Source of the DNA: UBA11663 sp049616325
GTDB lineage: Bacteria > Bacteroidota > Bacteroidia > Flavobacteriales_D > Sanyastnellaceae
Assembly (NCBI GenBank): GCA_049616325.1
Contig: JBMZHG010000001.1
Coordinates: forward strand, 156,706-220,705
DNA: 64,000 nt
Direction of reading: 5' to 3'
Shown one piece after another: positions 36,177 to 43,449 of the stretch. Both the position numbers and the translations under genes were made by a program. The notes below the pieces were generated by a model that saw only the letters and a program-made list of their open reading frames with translations, was not told the origin of the DNA and did no database searches. The first letter of the stretch is position 1, and each line of letters opens with the position of its first letter.

Positions 36177-36949
36177 CAACTTTGGTTGCCTTGGGGGAGG
36201 GCGCCAAAACGGCGCTCCCGATGTTGAAAATCTCGTATGGCGTCAAAAAAGTGCTCCTTCCGGAAGTCCGGCCAAAGCACCGACGTGAAGTGAAACTCCG
36301 CGTAGGCCAGCTGCCACAACATGAAGTTGCTGATGCGGTGCTCTCCAGAGGTTCGAATCATCAGCTCGGGGTCGGGCAAATCTGCCGTTTGGAGGTACTT
36401 GTCGATGGTCGAAGGCAAAATTTCTTCCGGCGCGAGCCCGTCCGCCATCATGCTGCGGATGGCTTCCACCATTTCCCATTTGGCGCTGTAGCTCAACGCC
36501 AAAACCAAATCGAGGTGCACCTCTCCTTCCGGACCTGTTTTCACGCGCTCCAACTCCGCTTGGCACGCTTCAGGAAGGCTCGCCACATCCCCAATGGCCC
36601 GCAGTCGCACTCCTTTGCTTCCCAGCTCCATCGCCTCTTGAACCAAGGTTTTCACCAGCAGGTCCATCAAGGCGTCCACTTCTTCTTTCGGGCGGTTCCA
36701 ATTTTCCGTGCTGAACGCATACAACGTGAGGTAACGCACGCCACTTTCCAAGGCCGCCTCAACCGTGGCCCGAACCGATTCCACCCCGTGGGCGTGCCCA
36801 AAAACGCGCTCCTCGCCCCGACGTTTGGCCCATCGGCCGTTGCCGTCCATGATGACAGCGACGTGTTCAGGCACCCGCTTGGGGTCGATTCCCGCTGCCC
36901 GAAGGGCTCGGTCTCGTGCTTCGTTGGGGGGCGAACTTGGGGTCGTCAT
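36176..36949 (-). CDS. uppS: Undecaprenyl diphosphate synthase
   Basis: This cis-prenyltransferase makes the C55 carrier lipid for wall and O-antigen synthesis. The 257-residue protein has the family motif HVAVIMDGNGRWAKRRG with catalytic D35, a YAFSTENWNRP segment and the C-terminal PELMIRTSGEHRISNFMLWQLAYAE split motif. The chosen ATG overlaps the porG stop (ATGA); the longer frame would overlap porG extensively and is rejected. It starts one base into the end of the gene before it and ends one base into bamA, indicating tight coupling. Confidence 0.97.
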   Translation of the reverse strand: MTTPSSPPNEARDRALRAAGIDPKRVPEHVAVIMDGNGRWAKRRGEERVFGHAHGVESVRATVEAALESGVRYLTLYAFSTENWNRPKEEVDALMDLLVKTLVQEAMELGSKGVRLRAIGDVASLPEACQAELERVKTGPEGEVHLDLVLALSYSAKWEMVEAIRSMMADGLAPEEILPSTIDKYLQTADLPDPELMIRTSGEHRISNFMLWQLAYAEFHFTSVLWPDFRKEHFFDAIRDFQHRERRFGALPQGNQS

Positions 36950-37818
36950 TGCTCCCAGCAAGTTGTGGCCTTTTTGCTGACGCGAAAACCCAAAGAGAGC
37001 AAAAAATAGCCGTACCGGTCGTTGCGCCCCGGGTCGCCTCGTTGCAACCCCGCCAGCGATTGACCCTCCGGCAAATCGTCGAGGCTTCGGTCCGCGAATT
37101 GCACGGCGATTTGGCCTCGCGCTTCGCGCAACAACGCCGGGTTCATGTACACCGTGCTTACGTCGTCGAGGTAATCGCTCCACGTTTTGCGCGCGCCCCA
37201 TTCGAATTGAAACGACATGCCCGAGCCCAAATTCCCCTTCCATCCCAGGCCGTAGGGAACGGCCAAACCCCAAGGCAGGTAGTTCTCAACGTCTTCAAAC
37301 CAACCTTGTCCCTCCGTTCCCATGGGTTGGAGCGGTTGCCAGTTGCCGTAGACGTCCTGGCCTTCCGGATCGTGGGTGTACACCGCCAGCCCCGCGAACA
37401 AGAAGGGCACCATCGTCCGCTTGGGGTTCCCGACGGCGTGGTCCCGGAAATTCAGTTCGGTGAGGAGGGCGTATTCGTTGATTTGGTTCCGGAAATGCAG
37501 GTTCCGGTTCTGCTGCCAAGCGTTGGGGTGATCAGCATCCCACGCCTCGATTTTGCCCTGCATGAACTGACCTCGAAACGAGATACGCGTGTTGAGGTTG
37601 TGCCTGTAATAGCCCCCTTGCGCGAGGTGACTCACCCCGCGGAACATGTTGCCGGGATTCAGGTCGCCCGTGTACCACATGGCTCCGAGTTGGTACCCCA
37701 GCTCCTTGCTTGCCCCGCGGCGGTTGCGCTGTGCCGAGCCGTCCGTGGCGACGAAGGCCAGGAGGGACAGCCACACGAAGTGTCGGGTCCAAACAGGGAT
37801 GTGAATTGAAAAAGCCAT
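36946..37818 (-). CDS. porG: PorG-like outer-membrane protein (type IX secretion, DUF6089)
   Basis: PorG is an outer-membrane barrel linked to the type IX secretion machinery. This 290-residue protein has a signal peptide (cleavage near DGSAQ) and many alternating strands such as ELGYQLGAMWYTGDL and YGYFLLSLGFRVS. The N-terminal pattern (GYQLGAMWYTGDLNP) matches the DUF6089 family. Placement between nadK and uppS is the conserved porG locus in Bacteroidota. The ATG at 37818 is preferred over a TTG twelve bases upstream. A TAATTTCG box lies 16 bases before it. Confidence 0.82.
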   Translation of the reverse strand: MAFSIHIPVWTRHFVWLSLLAFVATDGSAQRNRRGASKELGYQLGAMWYTGDLNPGNMFRGVSHLAQGGYYRHNLNTRISFRGQFMQGKIEAWDADHPNAWQQNRNLHFRNQINEYALLTELNFRDHAVGNPKRTMVPFLFAGLAVYTHDPEGQDVYGNWQPLQPMGTEGQGWFEDVENYLPWGLAVPYGLGWKGNLGSGMSFQFEWGARKTWSDYLDDVSTVYMNPALLREARGQIAVQFADRSLDDLPEGQSLAGLQRGDPGRNDRYGYFLLSLGFRVSKKATTCWEQ

Positions 37819-37834
37819 CGAGGTGTTCAACGCA

Positions 37835-37842
37835 CGAAATTA
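37835..37842 (-). promoter_or_regulatory. -7-like box TAATTTCG before porG
   Basis: One mismatch to TAnnTTTG; 16 bases before the porG ATG, in the 42-base gap between nadK and porG. It may be an internal promoter of the envelope operon. Confidence 0.35.
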
Positions 37843-37860
37843 CATGGGATTGCCCTGAAA

Positions 37861-38736
37861 TCAGCGCTTGCGGGGGTCAAGTCCCCAATGCATTTTTTGC
37901 CGAACCGTGGAAAAAAAGTCTTGGTGTTCCAAATTGATCAACCTGACCCGGAAATCAGCCGGACGAATGCGCACTTCCTGGCCGGGTTCCAAGGGGAACG
38001 ATCGGCTGTCCATGCTCAGCAAAAACAGCGCGTCGCGGCCTCCCGCGACCAAAGTGATTTCGCCGTTCAAAGGCACGACCAAGGGCCGGTCGTTGAGGTT
38101 GTGCGGCGCCACCGGCGTCACGACAACCACTTCCGACCCAGGCAACACAATGGGCCCTCCCGCGCTCAAGCTGTAGGCAGTGGAACCGGTAGGTGTGCTC
38201 ACCAGCAGTCCGTCGGCCCAGTAGGTGTTGACAAAGGTGTCGTCCCGGTGAACGTCCACAACCACCATGCTGGCCGTGTCACGCTTGTGAATCACCACCT
38301 CATTCAAGGCGTAGGGAAACTGACCGAGGTTCAACCCGTCCACGGACACGTGCAACAGTGTGCGCTCCTCCTCCCATGTCGTTCCTGCCACGAGGGCATC
38401 TATGGCCAAATCAAACGCCTCCATGCTGACGTTGCTCAAAAATCCAAGCCTTCCCGTGTTGACACCGAGAATCGGAACCGCCCCGGAACGCACCATGGTG
38501 GCTGCTTCAAGCACCGTGCCGTCCCCGCCAAACGCCAACAACACCTCGACCCCTTCTGGCACCTCTCCTTCGAATGGCTGAAGGCCGTTCGGGAGCTCCA
38601 TGTGGTCGCTCAGTTCGCTCAGGTACGGCTGGTGAATCCAAGCGACGGCGTCGAGGGTCAGAACCCGATCAAGGGCTTGCCTCAGGGCTTCCGCATCCTC
38701 GGGCGAGACCGCTTTTCCAAATAAAGCAAAGCGCAT
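37861..38736 (-). CDS. nadK: NAD kinase
   Basis: NadK phosphorylates NAD+ to NADP+. The 291-residue protein has the GGDGTVLEAA motif with the catalytic aspartate, the NTGRLGFLSNVS segment, ALNEVVIHK, and GLLVSTPTGSTAYSLSAGGP, all diagnostic. It follows the CBS-domain gene by ten bases and precedes porG. It is therefore probably cotranscribed with the envelope genes. Confidence 0.95.
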   Translation of the reverse strand: MRFALFGKAVSPEDAEALRQALDRVLTLDAVAWIHQPYLSELSDHMELPNGLQPFEGEVPEGVEVLLAFGGDGTVLEAATMVRSGAVPILGVNTGRLGFLSNVSMEAFDLAIDALVAGTTWEEERTLLHVSVDGLNLGQFPYALNEVVIHKRDTASMVVVDVHRDDTFVNTYWADGLLVSTPTGSTAYSLSAGGPIVLPGSEVVVVTPVAPHNLNDRPLVVPLNGEITLVAGGRDALFLLSMDSRSFPLEPGQEVRIRPADFRVRLINLEHQDFFSTVRQKMHWGLDPRKR

Positions 38737-38746
38737 GATTCAGGGG

Positions 38747-39397
38747 TTAGGGTTCGAGGTAACGCATGAACGCGTCAAACCGCGCGCGCATTTCGTCTTC
38801 CAATTCCGGCGCGTTGTAGAAACTCTGCACCGTGTATTCGTGGCGTTGAAGGGTCGACAACAGCGATTCAATTTCTTCCGTGTTCACCTTGAAGGTCACC
38901 TCCAAAAATTCGCTGTCGTCCACGGGGGCAACGTTGAAGCTGGTGATTTGGGCTCCGTCGGCCTCCACAATCCGCACCAATTCCGCTGGGCTCAGGTCTT
39001 TGGGAAGCACTTCGAGCACCAGCGTGCTGCCGGGAAAGCCCCAGCCTGCGCGTTTGGCCAAAAAGCGCAACACCGACGCCCGGTCAACCGACCCCCGGTA
39101 CAACCCTTCGTGCACCACAGGCAGGACGTCCACATCGGCCCAACCCATCCGCGCCACGACGTCGTAGAGGTGCAGGTCCATCGCCACGGCGTCCTGAGCG
39201 AAGGGCGCCTCGGCAACCAGCGCCGAAGGATCAAGCTCGAGCAAGGTCTCCTCGGAGACCGTGCCTTTGTAGACGTCTTCTTCCACGACAGGCAGGCGCA
39301 TGAGTTTGAACTCGTCCATGACGTCGAGGGCGCGAGCGACTTGGTCGGTCAACGCAAGGACCGGAAGGTCCAAGGACAGGATTCTCTGGGCGCGCAT
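38747..39397 (-). CDS. CBS-domain protein of unknown function
   Basis: This 216-residue protein contains two CBS motifs in the first 115 residues (MRAQRILSLDLPVLALTDQVARALDVM, in part, with RLPVVEEDVYKGTVSEE; then DVLPVVHEGLYRGSV). An ACT-like C-terminal half follows (STLVLEVLPKDLSPAELVRIVE). CBS pairs bind adenosine nucleotides, so a regulatory role is plausible, but the target is unknown. It is the first gene of the leftward nadK-porG-uppS-bamA operon, divergent from pdxJ. The start at 39397 is supported by a TACCTTTG box 22 bases upstream. Confidence 0.85.
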   Translation of the reverse strand: MRAQRILSLDLPVLALTDQVARALDVMDEFKLMRLPVVEEDVYKGTVSEETLLELDPSALVAEAPFAQDAVAMDLHLYDVVARMGWADVDVLPVVHEGLYRGSVDRASVLRFLAKRAGWGFPGSTLVLEVLPKDLSPAELVRIVEADGAQITSFNVAPVDDSEFLEVTFKVNTEEIESLLSTLQRHEYTVQSFYNAPELEDEMRARFDAFMRYLEP

Positions 39398-39401
39398 GGC
39401 G

Positions 39402-39409
39402 TACTTTCG
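39402..39409 (+). promoter_or_regulatory. -7-like box TACTTTCG for pdxJ
   Basis: One mismatch to TAnnTTTG, 21 bases before the pdxJ ATG. It lies to the left of the opposing box at 39420-39427, so the two promoters interlock. Confidence 0.4.
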
Positions 39410-39419
39410 CGTTACAACC

Positions 39420-39427
39420 CAAAGGTA
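39420..39427 (-). promoter_or_regulatory. -7 box TACCTTTG for the CBS-nadK operon
   Basis: A perfect minus-strand TAnnTTTG, 22 bases before the CBS-protein ATG (39397). Confidence 0.5.
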
Positions 39428-39430
39428 GGG

Positions 39431-40153
39431 ATGACACGCCTCAGCGTCAACGTCAACAAAATCGCCACCCTGCGGAATGCCCGTGGCGGAAAAGAGCCCA
39501 ACGTGGTCCTGGCTGCGCACCGCATTCAATCGTTTGGCGCAGACGGCATTACCGTCCACCCGCGGCCGGATGCGCGCCACATCACGTACACCGACGTGCG
39601 CGAATTGCGAGAGGTGGTCCACACCGAATTCAACATCGAAGGCTATCCGAGCGACGAGTTTGTCGCGATGGTCTGCGACGTGAAGCCGGAGCAGGTCACG
39701 CTTGTCCCCGACCCGCCTGGCGTGCTGACCAGCAACGCCGGTTGGGCCGTGACTGAAAACCGTGGCATGCTGCGATCCGTGCTGGACGCGTTCAAGGCGG
39801 CCGGCATTCGAACGTCGTTGTTCATCGAAACGGACGAAGCCCAAATCCGAGCGGCAGCCGACGTCGGTGCCGACCGCGTCGAACTCTACACCGAATCGTT
39901 CGCGGTCAAGCACCTCAACCTCGGACGCGATGCGGCAGCTCCCTACGCGCAAGCGGCAACCTGGGCGCACGAGGCGGGCCTCGGTGTGAATGCGGGCCAC
40001 GACCTCAATTTGAACAACCTGAGAGACTTCGCAGAAGCCGTACCCCACCTCGACGAAGTGAGCATCGGACATGCACTGATTTCAGACGCCCTTTACCTCG
40101 GACTCTCCAACACCGTCGCCCAATACCGCGCGTGTTTGCATCCCGTGAAATGA
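39431..40153 (+). CDS. pdxJ: Pyridoxine 5'-phosphate synthase
   Basis: PdxJ condenses 1-deoxyxylulose-5-phosphate with 3-amino-2-oxopropyl phosphate in the DXP-dependent vitamin B6 pathway. The 240-residue TIM-barrel protein starts MTRLSVNVNKIATLRNARGG and contains GITVHPRPDARHI, FNIEGYPS and the C-terminal NAGHDLNLNNL and EVSIGHALISDALY motifs. The frame extends far upstream across the divergent CBS gene and is rejected. The TGA overlaps the ATG of the next gene (ATGA). Confidence 0.96.
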   Translation: MTRLSVNVNKIATLRNARGGKEPNVVLAAHRIQSFGADGITVHPRPDARHITYTDVRELREVVHTEFNIEGYPSDEFVAMVCDVKPEQVTLVPDPPGVLTSNAGWAVTENRGMLRSVLDAFKAAGIRTSLFIETDEAQIRAAADVGADRVELYTESFAVKHLNLGRDAAAPYAQAATWAHEAGLGVNAGHDLNLNNLRDFAEAVPHLDEVSIGHALISDALYLGLSNTVAQYRACLHPVK

Positions 40154-40926
40154 CCCTTCACGCCCGACACCTTGCCTGCATGGCGGACCCAAGCGCCCCC
40201 CACCTTGTGATCCTCCACGGGTTGCTTGGCAGCTCCGACAATTGGCAAACCCTCGGAAAGCGCTACGCCGAATCGCATCACGTGTGGATGCTCGACGCCC
40301 GAAACCACGGCCGGTCCCCTCACGACTCGACCCACAGCTACGAGGCCATGGCGCAAGACGTGGTGGACTTCCTGGACGCTCAAGGACTGGACAAAGTCCG
40401 CTTGCTCGGGCACAGCATGGGGGGCAAAACGGTTCTACTCCTCTCTCAGAAGCACCCTGAGCGAATCGAAAAGTTCATCGTTGCGGACATCGCCGCCCGG
40501 GCATATACGCCTCAGCACGGGCCAATTTTTGACGCCTTAACGGCCACGTCCCCGGATGCCGCAGAGTCACGGGAAGACGTTCAAAACGTCTTGAGCATGG
40601 CCTTGAACGACGACCCCGTTCTTGTGCCGTTTCTAATGAAGGGGCTCCACCGAAGAAAAGAAGGCGGGTTTGCGTGGCGGTTCAATGTCCCCGTGCTCGA
40701 GGACACACTCCACGACGTGGTAGGGCAAATCGAACTGGGCTTGAATACCCTTCCCGCATTGTTCATTCGCGGCAGCGAAAGCAACTACGTGTCCGACGAA
40801 GACTTAGATCTGCTCGAGGAGCACTTCTTGCACATGGATCATCACACCATCCAAGGCGCCGGCCATTGGCTTCACGCCCAGGCCCCTCACGAATTCTTCG
40901 AGGTTACTGCCGACTTCTTGGCGTAG
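40150..40926 (+). CDS. Alpha/beta-hydrolase, YbfF-like esterase
   Basis: This 258-residue protein has the alpha/beta-hydrolase core: oxyanion segment ILHGLLGSSDNW, the nucleophile elbow GHSMGG, and the C-terminal histidine in GAGHWLHAQAP. The pattern DARNHGRSPHD resembles YbfF-type esterases. The natural substrate is unknown. The ATG overlaps the pdxJ stop, so it is probably in the same transcript. Its 3' end overlaps trhO, on the other strand, by 23 bases. Confidence 0.87.
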   Translation: MTLHARHLACMADPSAPHLVILHGLLGSSDNWQTLGKRYAESHHVWMLDARNHGRSPHDSTHSYEAMAQDVVDFLDAQGLDKVRLLGHSMGGKTVLLLSQKHPERIEKFIVADIAARAYTPQHGPIFDALTATSPDAAESREDVQNVLSMALNDDPVLVPFLMKGLHRRKEGGFAWRFNVPVLEDTLHDVVGQIELGLNTLPALFIRGSESNYVSDEDLDLLEEHFLHMDHHTIQGAGHWLHAQAPHEFFEVTADFLA

Positions 40927-41947
40927 CCCCGCCTCGGGCCAGCCCCTTGGTTCCACGCATGAACCCGCCTCGCGCTTTGGTGCCCTTGCGCCGTTCACGC
41001 TGTTCTTCTTCCGGCAACTGCACAAAAGCGTGGCATTCCTCGCTGCAGGTTCCCTCCGAAGCTTCTTTGCAGGCATCGCATTGAATCATCAGAATGTTGC
41101 ACGTCGGGTTGCCGCAGTTCACGTGCGTGTCGCAGGACTCCCCGCACGTGTGGCAATGGGCAATGACGTCGTCAGAAATGCGTTCCGACATTCTCTCGTC
41201 AAACACGAAGTTCTTTCCGATGAATTTGTTGCGCAGTCCCGCTTCCTCGGCGCGGCGCGTGTACTCGATGATTCCGCCCTCGAGTTGGTGGACGTTTTTG
41301 AAGCCTTTTTGCTTGAGGTAGGCGCTCGCCTTTTCGCACCGAATGCCCCCGGTGCAGTACATCACAATGTTGGTGTCTTTTTGGTCTTGGAACATCTCCT
41401 CCACAAGGTCGATTTCCTCGCGGAAGGTGTTCACGTCAGGACAAATCGCACCCTCGAAATGCCCCACTTCGCTTTCGTACGAATTGCGCATGTCGATGAG
41501 GACCGTGTCGTCGCGGTCGGTGAGCTCGTTGAATTCCTCGGCCTTGAGGTGCTTGCCGCAGTCGGTGACGTCAAACGTGCCGTCCGCCAAGCCGTCCGCA
41601 ACAATCTTTTCGCGAACGCGCACGATGAGTTTGAAGAAGCTCTTTCCATGTTCGACAGCCACGTTCAGTCGCAGGTTGGGCAGCCAACCCAGCGCGTTCA
41701 CGTGCGCCTTGAACTCCTCGAATCGCTCAGAAGGAAGAGAGATTTGGGCGTTGATCCCCTCCTTGGCAACGTACGTGCGACCCAAAACCTCGAGTCCCTC
41801 CCAAGCCTCGTACAACTCGTTGCGCGTTTTCTGGGGATCCTCCAAATGGACGTAACGGTAAAAGCTCAACGTGGTTCGTGGACGCGTGTCCGCCTTCATG
41901 CGCTCAAGAAGCACGCGGCGATCTTCGATGTTGTGCAGACGTTTCAT
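40904..41947 (-). CDS. trhO: tRNA uridine(34) hydroxylase, rhodanese-like (TrhO)
   Basis: TrhO hydroxylates U34 of certain tRNAs in an oxygen-dependent route. The 347-residue protein has the N-terminal domain with AKEGINAQIS, a rhodanese domain with catalytic C198 in MYCTGGIRCEKA, and a cysteine-rich C-terminal region (CHTCGESCDTHVNCGNPTC). The C-terminal 30 residues are basic and low-complexity. I chose the ATG at 41947 because a perfect TACCTTTG box ends seven bases before it; an in-frame ATG 36 bases upstream would lie beyond the promoter. Confidence 0.93.
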   Translation of the reverse strand: MKRLHNIEDRRVLLERMKADTRPRTTLSFYRYVHLEDPQKTRNELYEAWEGLEVLGRTYVAKEGINAQISLPSERFEEFKAHVNALGWLPNLRLNVAVEHGKSFFKLIVRVREKIVADGLADGTFDVTDCGKHLKAEEFNELTDRDDTVLIDMRNSYESEVGHFEGAICPDVNTFREEIDLVEEMFQDQKDTNIVMYCTGGIRCEKASAYLKQKGFKNVHQLEGGIIEYTRRAEEAGLRNKFIGKNFVFDERMSERISDDVIAHCHTCGESCDTHVNCGNPTCNILMIQCDACKEASEGTCSEECHAFVQLPEEEQRERRKGTKARGGFMRGTKGLARGGATPRSRQ

Positions 41948-41954
41948 GCCGTTG

Positions 41955-41962
41955 CAAAGGTA
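41955..41962 (-). promoter_or_regulatory. -7 box TACCTTTG, seven bases before the trhO ATG
   Basis: A perfect minus-strand TAnnTTTG that sets the trhO start at 41947. Confidence 0.5.
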
Positions 41963-42068
41963 CGTCAGGCCCTTGCGGGTCATTTTGAGGTTTGTTGGAT
42001 TTCATTGTGACCGTCCAAGCCTCGTCTCAATGCATCTTGCCGTCAACCTTAATGAAAAGACGTGAATC

Positions 42069-42269
42069 ATGTTGGAGTTCTGCAAAACTGTCCTCAAGCG
42101 CGTGAGCTTTGACCGGCGGTTGTTCGCCCGCGAATTGAAAAAGAGCTTCTCGTGGCTGAGCTACGAAGACGCGTTGGCGCTTAAAACTTGGGCGCTGGCC
42201 ACCTATTCCCACAGGTACGCCCAATTGATCGTCGCCACCTTTGCCGCGGTACATTCAATCGAAGCATGA
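42069..42269 (+). CDS. Small conserved hypothetical protein (66 residues)
   Basis: The sequence begins MLEFCKTVLKRVSFDRRLF and continues with ELKKSFSWLSYEDALALKTW, a mix of basic and hydrophobic residues that looks like a compact helical protein. I recall similar short proteins with the FCKxVLxKVSFD pattern in other Bacteroidota, but I cannot name a function. It stands alone between trhO and queG. No clear promoter box precedes it; the 121-base gap upstream holds nothing I recognise. Confidence 0.65.
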   Translation: MLEFCKTVLKRVSFDRRLFARELKKSFSWLSYEDALALKTWALATYSHRYAQLIVATFAAVHSIEA

Positions 42270-42328
42270 TGGGGCCGCAAGCAACCTCGTGGAGGTGTCT
42301 TCGCGTCCGTGCTGAAAACGCAGGCGCA

Positions 42329-42463
42329 ATGAAACACCTTTTCTCCCTTCTCACCTTGGGTTGGATGAGAACTTTGGCTTGGGCCCAAACCGACGCCTAC
42401 CTCTCCTTGGAAATCAGCACTGGCGGCGACACCCCACGAACCCAGCGCGTGGTGATCCGCTAA
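42329..42463 (+). CDS. Possible small secreted peptide or gene remnant (44 residues)
   Basis: An ATG at 42329 opens a short frame with a signal-peptide-like start (MKHLFSLLTLGWMRTLAWAQ) followed by 24 residues and a stop, just before the terminator at 42480-42509. It could be a tiny secreted product or the leftover start of a decayed gene. The signal-like segment is the only support. Confidence 0.3.
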   Translation: MKHLFSLLTLGWMRTLAWAQTDAYLSLEISTGGDTPRTQRVVIR

Positions 42464-42477
42464 GTCAATCGCTTTTT

Positions 42478-43446
42478 TTAAAAACCCTCGCCCTGCGGCG
42501 GGGGTTTTTTCATGCCCAAAAACGCCACGTTTCGCTTCAGCCCTTCCAGCCCAGTTCGCTTGACCGCACTGTGGCGGAACACCTCCCGGAACACCTCCTC
42601 CGTCAAATCTTCCCAATCCGACTTGGTCATGTCCAACAAACGCGGGTGGGGGGCAAATCGGGGTTCGGTCGTTGGGGTGGAATGCCGATTCCAAGGACAA
42701 ACTTCTTGGCAGATGTCGCACCCAAACATCCAATTCTCCATGTGGCCTTTCACCGGCTCCGGAATCGCCCCTCGCAGCTCGATGGTGAAATAGCTGATGC
42801 ACTTGCTGCCGTCCACCACGTAGGGCTTGATGATTGCATCTGTCGGACATGCGTCAATGCATCGCGTGCACGTCCCGCAATGGTCCGTCACCGGCGCGTC
42901 TGGCTCCAATTCTACGTCGAGCAGCATCTCTGCAAGGAAGAAATAGCTCCCACGGTTCTTGTTCAGCAAAAGGCTGTGCTTGCCGATCCAACCCAACCCC
43001 GAGCGCTCCGCCCACGCCCGTTCCAAAATGGGCGCCGAGTCCACGTACACTCTGCCTGCCACCTCTCCCCATTCCGCGCGCATCCACTTGAGCAATTCCT
43101 TGAGTTTCCACTTCAGCACGAAATGGTAGTCCTCTCCGTAGGCGTACTGCGCAATGCGGGGCGCCTCGGAGTCTTGGGCGCGATCGGGATTGTGGTAATT
43201 GAACAACAAGCTCACTACGGAACGCGTTCCGGGAAGCAGCTTGCGAGGGTCCAGTCGTTTGTCGAAGTTGCTTTCCATGTAGGACATGTCTCCATGCATG
43301 CCCTGCTTGAGCCAAGCTTCCATTCGAGGCGCCTCTTCGGTCAATTCGCGCGCCACCGATATTCCCACGGAGGTGAACCCAAGCTCTTGCGCGCGGCGCT
43401 TCAGCCACGCCGCTCGCTCCGAGGCCAGATGCTTGGCTCGCGACAT
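42478..43446 (-). CDS. queG: Epoxyqueuosine reductase
   Basis: QueG reduces epoxyqueuosine to queuosine in tRNA, using cobalamin and two [4Fe-4S] clusters. The 322-residue protein has the clusters' cysteines in CGTCTRCIDACP and CDICQEVCPWN, plus the upstream C in DGSKCISYFTIE. RVYVDSAPILERAWAERSGLGWIGK is split across the active-site region. The C-terminal ten residues are encoded by the terminator stem. It follows ruvB by three bases in the same direction and is probably cotranscribed with it. Confidence 0.95.
   Translation of the reverse strand: MSRAKHLASERAAWLKRRAQELGFTSVGISVARELTEEAPRMEAWLKQGMHGDMSYMESNFDKRLDPRKLLPGTRSVVSLLFNYHNPDRAQDSEAPRIAQYAYGEDYHFVLKWKLKELLKWMRAEWGEVAGRVYVDSAPILERAWAERSGLGWIGKHSLLLNKNRGSYFFLAEMLLDVELEPDAPVTDHCGTCTRCIDACPTDAIIKPYVVDGSKCISYFTIELRGAIPEPVKGHMENWMFGCDICQEVCPWNRHSTPTTEPRFAPHPRLLDMTKSDWEDLTEEVFREVFRHSAVKRTGLEGLKRNVAFLGMKKPPPQGEGF
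42480..42510. terminator. Bidirectional intrinsic terminator overlapping the queG 3' end
   Basis: AAAAACCCTCGCC (42480-42492) pairs with GGCGGGGGTTTTT (42497-42509) around CTGC, with one G-U pair. T6 follows on the plus strand, and TTTTT ends the stem on the minus strand. The last codons of queG (KKPPPQGEGF and stop) are written in this hairpin. Confidence 0.85.
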
Positions 43447-43449
43447 GGG

